DNA of 64,000 bases from Larix kaempferi (taxonomy: Eukaryota; Streptophyta; Pinopsida; Pinales; Pinaceae), in contig BSBM01000606.1 of NCBI GenBank assembly GCA_027924585.1, forward strand, positions 12,777,501 through 12,841,500. The letters run 5' to 3'. Made by a program: the position numbers and the translations under genes. Numbering within the stretch: position 1 is the first letter of the stretch; every line of letters starts with the position of its first letter. Below are positions 34,892-48,500 of the stretch, piece by piece. The notes under the pieces were generated by a model. It made no database searches, was not told the origin of the DNA, and saw nothing but the letters and a program-made list of their open reading frames with translations.

Positions 34892-37505
34892 GTCCGTTGA
34901 CATTTTCTTGTTTTGGCCATTCTGAACCCATTCAGAGTCCATTTTTCGAACTGTTTCCACCACTGGAATGAGCACGACGAGACCGTCATGATGGTCGACT
35001 CGTTTTCTTATTTTTTTCGCATCATTTTTTGAGCATTTTTTCTAGACACCACTAGTCACCTTGGTTTGCATGCCACTTCCGATGCTCTCCATTTTTTATA
35101 TATTTTATATCATTGGATTCATTTTTTCCAACCCGTGATGATGTTTGAGATCATTTCTTGCTCTCACCCCCATATTTTTTCGGGTATTTTTTCCAAAACG
35201 CCCCCCGTCACCTCGGTTTGTGTGTCACATCGACCATTATCCATTTTTGACACTCTTTGCATCATCAGATCCAGTTTTTCGAGCTCATGATGATGCTTGA
35301 GATCATTTCTCACTCTCACTAGGTACAATTTCAACATGGTGTCCTGACACCTTGCTGCCTCGGTTTGCGCACCACATCGGCTGCCATCAGATTGTTCCAC
35401 ATTTTTACATGAGCCATTCACTCCTTTCATACTGCAATTATTTCGTTATTTTTCCACCATTCATTATCCCACAAGGAGGCCCACTAATGTTCCCCCCTAC
35501 CCTCATTCTTGGTCATCATCAGTGTTCCTTGATTGAGCACTTCCTCCTTACCTGACCATTCATTTTGTTCGGTATAATTTTATCCCTTTTCAGACTGGTG
35601 AATTCCTTTACGAAAAAGGCACTTAGGGAGTTTCTGTTAAGCTCTTTTCTGACTCCTAAAACAATGAAAAGATTGCTGAGCAATCTTGCTTCCTTTCATC
35701 CTCGTTAAAGTACCTGAAAGCGTGTCTATCTGGTATAAGTTTAACCCTTTTCCGGACCTGGTAGACTAACTCCGAAAAAGGAATACTCTAGTCACACCGG
35801 CTATAAGAGTTCTTCATTGCATCCTTTTATGCTTCTTCGGGCCTTGGAGACTAACACACGAAAAAGAAACCCCCTAGAGTCTTCTTATCGCTTTTATACT
35901 CTCTAAAATTGAAAGCAACCATGAGCATGAACTATCCTGGGCTCCTACAATTCCACACGACAGTACCATTCCATTATTTCAGAGTCTTCTTATCGCTTTC
36001 AGACTCCTTAAAATTGAAAGCAATCACGAGCATGAACTATCCTGTGCTCGTACAAATCCACACGACAGTACCATTCCATTATTTTAAAGTCTTCTTATCG
36101 CTTTCAGACTCCTTAAAATTGAAAGCAATCATGAGCATGAACTGTCCTGGGCTCGTATAAATCCACACAACAGTACCATTTTGAACACACTTCTTCTAGT
36201 TCCTTAACCCATGTAGAAGTCCCCCCGTGCCTCTTGCAACTATGATCGATCATCTCAGTAGCACCCCCAATTAGGTTGCCTTTGTTCAGAGTATTTTGCA
36301 GTCTCCTGCCATTTTACACCAACTTGAGTATCACTCACCCCAGTCACTATCCTCAATCCATTACAGCTATGATCCCTTTCCCACCAGTCAGTTTCATATG
36401 TTTCCCGATCATCCCCGCCATCATACTCTGAACAAAGGAAGTTTGAGTCCACCCACTGTACTTGCCCAGTTATTCCCTACCCCCACAATATGTTAGTCTT
36501 ACCATCAGTACTCTCACACTTTGGTTCTACACCTCGTTCTCCTATCAAGGAAACATCATTGCCTTGCTAGTTGCAGGTCTCCCTCTATCGACGACAGCCC
36601 CTCTATTCCAGAGGATAGACCTAGAGGTCCCTACGCCTTGGACTCATCACCATCTGTGGTGAGTTCCTACGGACCATTTTGAGAGGAGTCATCATTGCCT
36701 CTCCGAGTGGTTGTTTCTCACATGCTCGACTTCAACACCTTGATCACATCGTTGAGAATCGTGCAGGGTTTATATCCCTTTATTTCTTGGTCGAAGACCC
36801 CGGATTTCCCCCGACTCTAGCACATTGGTGAGTCCCCTCGGAATGCCAGTTATATGTTCCTGTGGATGTCTGGGTTGCGTTGGCGATTGTATTCGGAATC
36901 CATCCAGTTATATGCTTCCTTGAGTACCCAGTTCAGTTTCAGTTCAGTGTACCATTGAGGGTATGACTCTCTATCACTATGATCCAGCAGCTCATCAGTT
37001 CCTCTGGTACCACACTCAGCAACACTATTGTTATTCCAGTGTATCAGTTCTTCAACTCAGACATGGTCAGCCTAGTAATACGTCCCATATTTGTGTCCCT
37101 TATGGACCCTTATGATGTACACAGTGGTTCTCCATGTATCCTTCAGGACCCTATTTTTTGGGCCTCACAGTTATTTTGTATATATCTAGATATGAGCATG
37201 GGTATGCATACCTCATCCATATATTGAGATTCTTCCTCAGTTGAGGCCATGTATATTTTAGGTCCCCTTTTTCGGACCCCCTTGTCATTGTTCTATATCT
37301 TGATATGAGCATGGGAATGCCCGCCTCGTCCATATGTTCAGATTATTCCTCATTCATTATTGAGGTCATGTACTTTCAGTTTTTGCAGTTTGTTCGGGAC
37401 CTTTGTTCTGGGATCTAGTTCATTTCTTCTCCTCTACACATACCAGGAAAACCATAAAAGACTTATGATGTCTATTGGCCATATGATGAGCTCCTACCCT
37501 CACAC
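34892..37505 (+). other. Element C 3' non-coding region
   Basis: About 2.6 kb between the opposite-strand promoter and the PPT without a supported gene. It contains the 105-bp tandem repeat listed separately and, before it (about 35,580-35,880), loosely related stretches with CGAAAAAGG. Short open frames have no recognisable content. Confidence 0.65.
35877..36180 (+). repeat. Three-copy 105-bp tandem repeat
   Basis: Units start at 35,877, 35,982 and 36,087, each opening with a GTCTTCTTATCGCTTT-like block and containing ATGAGCATGAACTATCCTG-like sequence. The third unit is cut short near 36,180. Confidence 0.85.
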
Positions 37506-37519
37506 ATCAGGGGGCAATC
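37506..37519 (+). other. Element C polypurine tract
   Basis: CATCAGGGGGCAATC lies directly before the 3' LTR. The AGGGGGCA core is shared with A and B. Confidence 0.8.
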
Positions 37520-38262
37520 TGTTAACACCCAAAAAGTGCTCACTACCTCATCTCCCTCATTACATGACTCATTTGTCCATATTTCATACCATATTTTCCT
37601 CCGAAACCTTAAAAACCCATTAAAAAGCCTCCAAAAGGCCAAAAAACCATTAAAAAGTGCCCAAAAGGCCAAAACCCCCATTTTTTCCCCCAAAATAATG
37701 TAAATTCCTCCAAAAATAGCAAAAACCCTCTAAAAAGGGAATAAAAAATACAAAAAAGAGGAAAAAGAGGAAAAAAAGGAAGCAAAAAACCTATACAGCT
37801 GACCTAAACCATATGGTTCCCAAAACCATGGGTCAACACTCCATGCCTAAAAACCTATAAATAGGTGATGGAGGCTCCCCATTTTACATACACAGTCATC
37901 CATATCCTTACTCTGCCAAAATCACTCCTGAAACCCTAGCTCATCCTTGAGCTACTTTCACATTTGAGTGCCCCTTTGGCCCATTTCCAAAACCCTTTGG
38001 AGAAGGAGAAAGGAACAACACTGGAGCTTGGAAGCAACCCTCTTAGACTACTGCAAAGGCTCCACCAACCTCTACACCTGAGGTATATTCAATACAAAAA
38101 TCAATTTTTATAATCTTGTCATTTCTTTTTATGCACATGCTTAGAGTAGTTTACTGTTTTATTTATTGTCTTTTATTTACTATTTTCTGAACTGCTACTA
38201 AGGAGGCCCTTCTCCTTAGTAGGTGCTCATTTGCACAAGCTAGGGTGAAAACCCTAGGCACA
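37520..38262 (+). repeat. Element C 3' LTR
   Basis: 743 bp from TGTTAACACCC to CCTAGGCACA, the partner of 22,538-23,279. The TATA box TATAAATAG (37,856-37,864) is intact here. The next five bases, TGTAT, are the target duplication. Confidence 0.93.
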
Positions 38263-38319
38263 TGTATGATGGCTAGCACCATCCGCAAATCCTAAAAACG
38301 TAGAAAATTCTGCTGACAT
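38263..38319 (-). pseudogene. Element A second RNase H, 5' part
   Basis: Minus-strand ATG at 38,319 begins MSAEFSTFLGFADGASHH, the start of the archaeal-type RNase H, including the first catalytic Asp (FADGA). The frame is then cut by the insertion of C and resumes at 22,537. The bases before the ATG read TTTGATTGAAAA where B has TTTGATTGACAG, so A seems to have lost the acceptor-like CAG. Confidence 0.8.
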
Positions 38320-38430
38320 TTTTCAATCAAACAGAAGAGAATCAGCAGACTCGAAAACCAAAAGAAATCTAAACTATGCACAAAAGAAACTATACAATAA
38401 TATCCAAAAGTATTAGCTCGAACTAGAAGC

Positions 38431-41400
38431 TCAAGCATAATATCGCTTGAGGTAGAGCCCATTCCTACAATCCTTCAAGACATTCCCCTCATAGTCTTCT
38501 AATTCATGGGATCCTTTTTCTAGGACATGCCTCACAATGTATGGACCGTGCCACATGGGGTTAAACATGCCTACCTCCTGGGGTTATTTAGCTTGGCCAT
38601 ATAAGAGGACCAAGTCACCTTAGCATATTGTCGGGGATGGACAGACCTATCGTACTGAACCTTAACACAACGTTTATTGGCATCTATAGCCATGGAGGCA
38701 TCTCGATGTTATTCATCAAGTTGCTCAAGGTGGATTAAACGTTTCTCAATATTCGTCGTATCAGGGAGGAGCTCTATGGCTAGTTTAAGCGAAGGGATTT
38801 CACATTCAATCAGTAAAATCAACTCCACACTGTGTACAAGCTAAAACGGTGAGAACCCGGTGGTAGTCTTGACTGCAGTTCGATATGCCCACAAAGCAGG
38901 ATATAACATAATATGCCAGTTCTTCTTTCTTTGTTGGATGGTCCATTGGAGAATGGTCTATAAAGACATATTGACTGCTTCAACCTGACCATTCGCTTGG
39001 GGATAGTAAGAAGATGAGTGTTCTTGACGAAACCCAAGATTGAGTGACAAATCCTCCATCATTTTGTTCTGAAAGTGACTGCGATGGTCAGTGACAATCT
39101 CTTTCGAAATACCGAACCGAGTGATAACCTAATTGAACACGAAATGGGCTGTTGTAGCACCATCAGCTTTTACGGTAGGCATGGCCTCAGCCCATTTGGA
39201 AAAGTATTCCATGGCCACTATGATATGGTGATGCCCCCCAGCCGAAGCTGGTTTGAAATCCATGAAATCCACCCCCCACTTGGTCAAGGGACCGACGGTG
39301 ACGACCAGATGGAGGGGCTCTCGATGCAAGCATATATTCCGAGAAAACAACTAGCAAGGGTGACATCTCTTCACAACGTTCACACAATCTTTAATGATGG
39401 AAGGCCAAAAGTAACTAGCTCACATAATACATTGGGATGTAGCAAGACCGGATAAGTGACCGCCACACACCCCAACATGGAAATCATTAAGAACATGCTC
39501 CGCTTCCTCGTGAGTCAAGCAAAGACGATGAATAAAATCCTTTCCTGGACGATACAAAGTGTCACCAACAATAGTATAACCTTTATCGTGATGTTTCACA
39601 TGCTGTCGCTCGTCCCGTGAATAATGCAAAGGAAACTTCAAAGTTTGGAGATACACAATGACATCCCCATACCAAGGGTCCTCCGACGAGATAAGGAACA
39701 AGTGTTCATCCAGAAAGGAATCTTCATGGATGACATCCTCATCAAGTCTTGGAAGGTCCGACATAAGCTCAACAAACACCAACGATTTCACCGACTTCAC
39801 CGAACCAAAATCGACATCGAACTCCTAAAGGATTACAATCCATTTATTGTACTTCCCGCCTATAAGCCGTCATGATAGCACAAACTGAAATGGATTGATA
39901 TGCACTACAACTGTGGTTGTTCTAAGCAAAATATAGTGTTGTAACCGTTCGACTGCATGGACAGTTGCAAGTCGCAAGTTTTCCACGTGAGTATATCTCA
40001 GTTCAACGTCTACTAGATTTCAACTAAGGTAATAGATCACATGCTTGATGAGCACATCATCAACCTGAACTAAGACCATGCCAATCGTCTCTTGAGACGT
40101 AGCCACATAAATAATGAAATCTTGTGCAAATTCGAGTGGATTAAGCACAGTGGCTGATACCAAAGCTTTCTTAAGGGCATCAAAAGACTGTTGGGCTCGC
40201 TCATCCCAGATAAACGGTGTGTCTTTCTTCAACAAGCACCCAAAATATTTGGTAAGATTAGCATAATTGACTACAAAGCGACGTAGAAAAGTAGCTCTCC
40301 CTTGGAGGCTCTGTAGTTGAAACAAGTTGTGCGGAGGAGGCAACCGAAGTATTGCCTCAACTTTAAGAGGATCGACTCTAATACCCTCTTTCGAAACTAT
40401 GAATCCTAGAAGGCGACCTGACCTCACCGCAAAGATGCATTTATTGGGATTCAATTGGATCTTGTAGCATATACATCGTTCGAGAATCTGACGGAGGTGC
40501 TTAGGGTGGTCCATTCTCTTGCAAGAATGGCCAGCAAGATCATCCAAGAAAACCTCCATTATACTTTTAAGGTCGTGAAAGGCATAGGTCATGGCACACT
40601 GAAACATAGCTCCAGAGTTTTTAAGGACGAAGGGCATTTTCTGATATGCAAACATACCCCGAGGACAAATGAAAGCAGTCATATGTTGGTCCTCGGGTTT
40701 GATTTGAATCTGATTATACCCTGAAAATTCATCCATGAATGAAAAAATCTCACTTCCAGCACAAGCATCCAAGATCTGATCAATGAATGGTGTGGGGAAG
40801 TTGTCTTTCGGACATGCACGATTCAGGTCTCTAAAATCAGTGCATATGCAGATCATTCCCTGCTTCTTATCCATAGGAATGGGGTTTTACACCATTCAGT
40901 AAGGGGAACGGGGTAGATAAAACCAGCTTTGACCAGTTTCTCCACCTCTGCCTTAATAGCTGCTTCCTTTCTAGGGTTAACAGGACGAAGACGCTATCGA
41001 ACTGGTTTAGCGTGAGAATACATTTAAATCTCATGGTTGAAAATACTGGGGTCTATTCCTGGCATCTCCTCATATGACTAGGCGAAGTCTTCCTGAAGTT
41101 CTGTAAACAATTCGGTGTAAATGGAAACCTCCTCAGGAGAGCAATCATCACCAATGTAAATGTTCTCAATCTTCCGGGGAGTGCGAGAGATGTTGATCGG
41201 TTTAGTTGGGGAAATATTAGCCATGTTACCCTCTACGAAAATCTCATGTGAGCCCAAAAGAGCCACAGGGTGACCAACTGTCTCGGCAAGAGTCATCCTA
41301 AACTCTTCTTGCTTGGGAAGATCGAGGTTGGGAAGGAAATAAGAGTGATGGTGCATATCCTCCCAAGGCCTCTCACTACCACACATGGCCTCGATAATAG

Positions 41401-43043
41401 ATTCATCTGAGGGTAAAATACAATCAAGGCAATCGTTCGAACAAGATGAGTCGACTACCCAAACTGGCAGCATAATGAGATCTTCCTCATCTGTTTGAGA
41501 AGAGGGGAGATCTGGCTCTGCAGTGGCTTGTTGAATATCCTAATAAAAAAGCTCAATAGCAGACAGTGGCATAGACATCTCGACGTGTGCAATGTCTCCA
41601 TATGTAGATATTGTGGACGGTAAATTCCACGGATCATCAAAATATGAAGTCCGGAACGGATCATCAAAATATGAAGTCCGGAACGGTACATTATGCAATG
41701 GAGGAGACGCATTGTCGAAAATGGTTCCAATAAAATTAACGGGTGAAGGGAAATCATAAGATCCCATCAACGAAGGATATAATCTGACACCCATGTTCCC
41801 AGTTGCCGGATAAGAATATGTAACCTGTGGGACTACTGATCTCGTGGATGCTGTGGGAGGAGGATTAACGAAATCTAGCTGATCGATTTTCACAATCTTG
41901 CCTTCGTGTGGAAAGAAAATAACTCTGAATACAGTAGATACGACAACTTTCATAGTGTACATCAAATTCTGACCCAGTAAAAGGTTGTAGTCGATGGGTG
42001 CATCAACCACCTCGACTGCAATAGGCACATATTTATCTCCCAAGTGGATAACAAGGGAAGGGATAATCCCATGTGGCTTAAATGACCAACTGTCAAATGT
42101 AGTGAGCAAGGTCCTAGATGTGAGTAGAGGAGGAGAGCTGAGATATTTCCGATAAGTTAAAGACATTACTAATGCGGAAGCACCTTCGTCAACCACCATT
42201 CTCCTGGCAAAATTCTGAAGGCACTCCACATGGATTTGAAAAGCCACGTGGTAAGGTAAGCGAGGTTGAACATCAGTAGTGTCAAACTTGATAACACTAG
42301 GACTCGCCCCATCCTGAACTCCTAATGCACTCAAATGATCATGCGTTTTAGAAGGACACGCCTGTAAAACTTCAAGAGTCGACATGGCACACGGAGTTTG
42401 GCCCAAATCTTCTACAATGGAGTAGTTCCGAGCGGCTCGAGCATTGGGATTATGCATAGAGCACTTAAGAACACCTTTTGGTATCTATGACATAATAGAG
42501 GGCTTCTCGATATGCAAGGAATTATCAAGAGGAGGGGGAGGCTCACTCCCCATATTAGGTTGTGGTGCACCATAATCGCGCTGATGAGTAGCAACACTAA
42601 CCTCCGATTGAACCATATTCACGCATCCCTAACCACTAGTATTGGAAGAAGATGTGGTACTCTCATTAGGTCCATAACCAGTGGTGGAAGCATGTGAAGC
42701 CATGTTCCGATGATGAGGAAGGGGATCCTTCAACACAGTTGGGCTCTGTGCAAGATGCTTTGATGCTTCTTCAATTCGAGGACACAAGTGAGTAAGATGA
42801 TCTTCCCCACAAAGCTTACAAGGAAATTTCACCTTACACCTAGGTTTACGGTCCTCACCAGCATTTCCGCCTTCCTGAGGAGGGTTGGCATTCTCCTTAC
42901 GAGGGGTATTGTGATTGCTATTATTGTTCCAATTATTTGCACCCTTATGGTTATTTATCCCCTTCTTCTTACCACTAGGCTGTTGGTTACCCGATGGGTT
43001 TGTCGTTTGCACAGTGTGTACATTGGGCGATGGGGTGGAAGTG
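38431..43043 (-). pseudogene. Element A gag(C-term)-protease-RT-RNaseH-integrase
   Basis: Read from 43,043 downwards. Gag C-terminus has a compact knuckle (CKLCGEDHLTHLC, about 42,810). Protease shows VVDEGASALVM (about 42,180), then a spacer, then RT from about 40,890 after a 1-base frameshift. RT keeps FRDLNRACPKDNFPTPFID and has FLDD rather than YLDD. The RNase H motif YVATSQETIGM lacks the first catalytic Asp. Integrase (39,800-38,431) has the His/Cys region, but the first catalytic Asp is Glu (VAMEYFSKW, near 39,205); VTDHRSHF and GQVEAVN remain. The C-terminus NGLYLKRYYA ends at 38,431. The upstream part of gag is missing because B is inserted at 43,044. About ten stops are present. Confidence 0.88.
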
Positions 43044-43971
43044 TGTTACAATGTAATCTTCCACCCTATGAGCATCAACATTGTTTGGCCTGTAGGATCC
43101 ATTTTAGTGACTCAGATACACTTATATCCTTTAGAGATACTAGTTTTCCCTATTTTTATTCGTACCCACCTGTTGCATCACTATAGCAGGCGTACCCACG
43201 CGTTGCATCCCTATAGCCCGCGGGTAGCATGTAAAATGGTAAAAACCACTATTAATTACTTTTTACTGCCAAAAAGTGGTCATTGGGTGATCTTTGGCTC
43301 TCCATCTGCCCGAGTAACGCCTCGATGGGTCCTTTCACATACCTTTGAGAGGACTATATATTCAACACGTAGGGCTTATGGACGGGGAGAAAGAGGAGAA
43401 TAGCAAGATAACTCTAGGGGATTTTTGCCCTATCTTGAGTCTGCACTCATTGATCCTTGTACTTGTGAACCATTTATGTTCACCTTCCAAACTCCCATCT
43501 AGTTTGATTTTTCCATCATGGAGGATTGAAGTGCTGGAGGCACAAGTGGAATGATCTAGATCTTGGTTCAGATTGGTTGCCGGCAAGAGGTCGTATCACT
43601 TTGTACTTCTTCTTGTTCATTAATAGAAATACTCATATTCTCGTCCATTCATGCTGTGAATGTCATTTATTATACATTGGGTTACATTGGCTTATGATAT
43701 TATGGACCATTGTTATTGATAATGTTAATGTCATTTATATATTATATGTACTTGTTGGATATTGGCTGTCAAGACTAATTTGCAGATTTCAAGTGCATGG
43801 ATTGAAAGCTCCAATGGGAATCTACATCAAACGTTTGGATCAAGGTTGGTTACATTTCTCCATTATCTTAACATTGTCGTTTATAATAGCATTGCTTTGA
43901 GAATTGAGTTGATTTCTAGTAGTCATCTATTTGTTGTGGTATTCCCAAGCCATAGTGAGTTTTCTCCAATA
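43044..43971 (+). repeat. Element B 5' LTR
   Basis: It starts TGTTACAATG and ends CTCCAATA, where A's LTR ends CTCCAACA, so the terminal CA has mutated. A TATATATT box lies at 43,355-43,362. The U3 part contains TATAGCCCGCGGGTAGCATG (about 43,191-43,210), a motif that recurs elsewhere in the family. Confidence 0.92.
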
Positions 43972-43977
43972 TAGGAA

Positions 43978-43994
43978 TGGCGACTCCACTAGGG
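43978..43994 (+). other. Element B primer-binding site
   Basis: TGGCGACTCCACTAGGG starts 6 bp past the LTR and shares its first ten bases with the site in C (23,284). Confidence 0.65.
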
Positions 43995-45538
43995 AAAACA
44001 TCCATGTTTGGGAAATTTTTTGAGCGTTAGTCCTTAATTAGAGTTGTTGTTTATCGAAGCTCTGTGTCACTGATTGGCCATTAAGATACATCGTAGAAAA
44101 CTTGCTTTTTCTGAGCCTCTGGACTCTTTATTTGACAATTTTCCTTTCCTCACCTACGGGCTAGCTTAGTTCTTCCCGTGTCTACCTGCCTTTGTTTACT
44201 CTACTGCTCGTGGGTACCCGTAGGTATTCCTTCGATAGTAGCGTGTAATTCCTGCTTTTGTTGGTTTATGGCTATTGGTTGTTGCTGGGTTGGTTTAAGT
44301 GGTTCTTGAGTCTTTGTTGGCCTCTTTCTTGACTATTTCATGCCTTGGTTGTGACCAAAACTCTTCGTTTCTCTTGGTTGAGCCTTCTTGGTTTTTTACC
44401 AATCTTTGGATTTAGCCTCTTGGTTTTTTCCTTTTGAGCTCATTCCTTTGGCTGAGTCTTACTGTTTAGCATCTGCTGGGTTGTCTTAGTGATCTTCTCC
44501 ACACTTCAGTGACTGAATAGTAGGATTTTGGTTGCATTTTTTCATTCCATTTATATTGAAAAGACACAAAAATATACATCTAGTTTTTTGCATTTTCCTT
44601 CTTGTTTATAAGCGAAAATACAAAAATATTTTACTTTCATGTACTGTATATTGCATTGAGTGCTTGTTGCCTTCATTTTAGGTTCTTCTTGTGCATTGAA
44701 AAGATAAAAGATTGCATCTTTATTTCAGAATTGTTGGTTGATTTTGCATATAGTGACATTGTTTTATTGGATATATGAGTCTAGGATTGGACGATTTTGC
44801 ATACTATTGAGTCTACACATCACTAGTTTCATGATCATATCCCTTGAGTAACCATAGCCACTAAAATTAACGCTTAGTCATTAAAATTTATTAGACTGAT
44901 TTTATTTATAAGGTACACCAACTAGCATAGGTTTAGAGTCTTGGAATAGATCATTGTGAGTTAACAATCCAAGTCTACTAGACAAAACATTAGGTGTCTA
45001 ACCATAAAGTGGAGGAATCCATGGTATAGATCGGTGTTCTCAGGAAGCTCTACTCAATCCAGAGTTAAACACGAGGTCACGGGAGGTTGGTTGAGAAGAT
45101 ATCCCTCTGATACCGGCTGAACATGGGAGATATATTAAGGATTTGTTCGTATCTGGGGACTCTTGGGGGATTTGACCCTCATTGATTTTTGGGCTTAACT
45201 ACCCTTCCCATACGACGGATCCCACCTGCAACTGTCCCCCTGAGCATTGGTTATATTGCGATGACCATAGTTTCCTTACCTAGGTATCACATAGGGTACT
45301 TGTAGTGGTTATGTTGTTTGTGTCCTGAGTCAGATAGGGATTTGACAACACAGTTTTGTTTGTGCAATGGACTTGACCCTGTACATGCAATGAATCCTGG
45401 GTGTCTCTATAACTGATTCTGTCACCTCTGGCTATAGTTTGGGAGTCTCAAGCCTCTCCTAGGCGAGACATACCAGCTCTAGTGTCGGGAGCTCATTTAG
45501 CCTCTATGTTTGTCTGCTCTTAGTTGTAGTTTCTCTAG
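43995..45538 (+). other. Element B leader
   Basis: About 1.5 kb without a supported gene. The distal part (from about 44,930) is collinear with fragment F in reverse (7,567 down to 6,800), which shows that a long leader belongs to the family. The composition is T-rich near 44,330-44,760. Confidence 0.7.
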
Positions 45539-48500
45539 GTGTGTGCTTTTGATTTACTGTTTTTGATTTATAGTTGGCCTTTAGGAGACATTTTGACTCT
45601 CTCTAGAGATATCGTGGCATGGATTCCTACTCTCCGCCAGTCCCATCGGTTGGATGGTTTAAATCTAGCCGAGGTTACACGCAGTATTGCTAGAGGACGT
45701 CGAAGGACTCCCTCTAAGTCTTCGGATTCTTACGTGACTTGCGTTGAAGACTACATGGCTGCATATCCCGATATTGGGGAAAAATCGTCGACTCTTTCAA
45801 GTAGAGTTGACCATACTTCTGATCCCCATACTCCTTGTGAGGATTGGGGAGGTGATCCACCAGAGACTCAACCTGGTTCTATTTGTCCTAATCCACTTAA
45901 CCGAGATCTGTTTGATCCTTCGAATCTGAATAATTATCTTTATGGAATGCCCGACTTACCCGAGGATGAAGAACAGGACAAGTCTTTCGTTCCTTTGTTT
46001 ACATGCAATTATAGATATGGGATGTCTGAGGCACATGATGACACTAGCCCTATGGTCAACCCCACCACACTCTCTTTTGGTATGCCTAGTCATAGTACTG
46101 TCGAACCTTCCACTACGGTTGGTGGTCACGCTGGCACTAGTCAAACTGTTAGCCATACTATACCCAATGGGGGCACTACCCTCGCTGGGGGCACTACGTT
46201 GTCCACCCACTCATATAGTATGGGGACTAGTCAGATTCCTAACAATGCTAATGTTCAAACATGACCACCTCCTAGGATTACCCAACCTAATCAGAACATT
46301 GCTTGGAACATGACTCGCCATCCACCACCTAATACACGTGCCGCTACTCGTCAACCCAGGACTACTTTTACGAATGATAATGTTCCTCCCAACCACGGGG
46401 GTGGACACATACCGCATACTTTTGCATCCACTGCTGCCACTAGTACTACTAATGTAGGGGGTGGGAATATTTCCTATCCACATGGACATCACACCACCAA
46501 TCTTGCTACTAGTCACACCCATATTGGAGCTGGGAATGCTTCTCATGCTTCTGGTCACCACGTGACTGCTCAAGCTAATCCTAATGCTGGGGGTGGGAAC
46601 ATACCATACCATTATAGTCATTACAATATGGTTCCCACTACGAATAGTACATACATGCCCCATACTCATTGTGGCAACCCTAACTACAACACAATCCGTG
46701 CTGGCCACCAGTATCACCCACCACCCCAATATGGTGCTCAAAACATGCATATACCTGCTTACTCTCAAATGGGTCAGGAAAGAGGACGTTATCAATCTTA
46801 TGGCCATGGGAAAGCTTATGGTCCGTCAGGTCCTCATTATCAGCAGTTTGATCCTCATGGTTAAGCTTTTGGTCCATCTTATAACACAGTTCCGTTTAAC
46901 CAACATTTTCTGGGAGCTTATAATCAAGCGTTTCAGCCTCAGCTCCTGTTCCTTGCACGCTTGAATCTCCCGGATCTTTTGAAGCTAAAAAATGATCCGA
47001 TGTGTCATGACCCTACTTGGCCCCCAGTCCCTACCAATCTCCCTTTGGACATTCTGAATTTTGAGGGGAAAGGTGGTGAGGACCCGGGAGATCATGTCAC
47101 GACGTTTCACCTTTGGTGCTCCTCCAACTCTTTGAATCATGATTCCATTTGATTACGCCTATTTCAATGCACCCTCACGGGGGTAGCCGTGAAGTGGTAT
47201 GTGGAGTTGCTCGGAAACACCTATAGGGGATTTAACGAGATTTCTTTGGTTTTCTTAGACCGTTTCCAGTTACCGATTCATTATGATACTGGTACTGAGT
47301 TGTTGTCCACCTTCAGTCAGAATAAAGCCACACATATTTCTCACCACGTTCAAGAGTGGCGTCGTCGGAAGAGATTAGTGAAAGCCAACATTCCTCCAGA
47401 GTTCCTATTGGAATGGTTCCTCAAGTCTTTAGTCCCATACACTGCTAAGGATGTTTCGATGTCCGGCATTGTGACTGAGGAACAAGCTATATTGAAAGTC
47501 CAGTAGTTAGATCTACTTTATTCTCAGTCTGGCATTTTGTATGACATTTTTCCTGATGCACCGAGAACAAGACATGAGACTACGTCAGTTCCTGGACCAC
47601 ATGCCAATGGCATCGTGGGGTCTACATGCACTCTCCCTATAGACTTGGTAGCTAATCAAATGCAAAATTTGTCCCTAAATTAGTCTGCTTTCGGACAGGT
47701 TCACACCTTTTCCACTTCCACTCCGTCGTCTGATGTACACAATGTGCAATCAACAAAACTGTCGGGTAACCAGTAACTTGGTGGTAAGAAAAAGGGGAGA
47801 AATAATCATAGGGGTGGAAACAATGGAAGTAATAACAATAGTAATCGTAATACTCCTTGTAAAGAGAATGCCAACCCTTCTCAGGAAGGCGGTAACGCTC
47901 GCGAGGATCATGAACCTAGGCGTAAGGTGAAATTCCCTTGCAAGCTTTGTGGGGAGGATCATCTTACTCACTTATGTCCTTGAATTGAAAAAGCATCGAA
48001 TCATTTGGCATAGAGCCCAACTATGTTGAAGGATGCCCTTTCTCATCATCAAAACATGGCTTCGCATGCTCCCACCACTGGTTATGGTACTAATGAAATG
48101 GAAACAACTTCTTCCAATACTAGTGGTTATGGATGTGTGAATATGGTTCAGTCGGAGGTTTGTGTTGCTACTCGTCAGTGCGATTATGGTGCACCACAAC
48201 CTCATTTGGGGAATGAGCCTCCCCCTCCTCCTAACAATTCATTGCATATCGAGAAGCCTTCCATTATGCCGCGGATACCGAAAGGTGTTCTCAAGCACTC
48301 CACGCATAATCCTAATGCTCAAGATGCCTAGAACTACTCAATCATAGAAGATTTGGGCCAAATGCCATGTGCCATGTCGGCTCTTGAGGCTTTGCAAGCC
48401 TGTCCTTCTCAGAAGCATGCCCTTTTGAGTGCATTAGGAGGTCAGGATGGGGGAAATCCTAGCATTATCAAGTTTGATACTACTGATGTCCAGCCTCGCT

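Larger units (their letters stand above)
22538..38262 (+). mobile_element. Element C: complete 15.7-kb dual-RNase-H gypsy element
   Basis: Two LTRs (742 and 743 bp) bound a 14.2-kb interior. The target duplication is CGTAT (22,533-22,537) on the left and TGTAT (38,263-38,267) on the right; the single mismatch is a CpG-type transition. An empty version of the target at about 59,706-59,715 in element B confirms the insertion point inside A's second RNase H. Interior order: PBS, repeat-rich leader, gag-protease-RT-RNase H-integrase, separate RNase H, opposite-strand gene, long 3' non-coding region, PPT. Length and order fit giant Tat-like gypsy elements. It cannot move now, because gag-pol holds many stops and two frameshifts. 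Confidence 0.93.
17438..43043 (-). mobile_element. Element A: giant gypsy element, minus strand, interrupted by C and B
   Basis: A starts on the left with its 3' LTR (17,438-18,363) and runs rightwards through PPT, 3' non-coding DNA, an opposite-strand gene and the second RNase H. C then splits it (22,538-38,262). It continues through integrase, RNase H, RT and protease to gag, where B splits it at 43,044. Its 5' part and 5' LTR lie beyond 64,000. The matching order of parts in B, and the junction at C (an uninterrupted copy of the target exists at about 59,700-59,715), make the reconstruction firm. A is inserted in D's RT. Confidence 0.88.
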
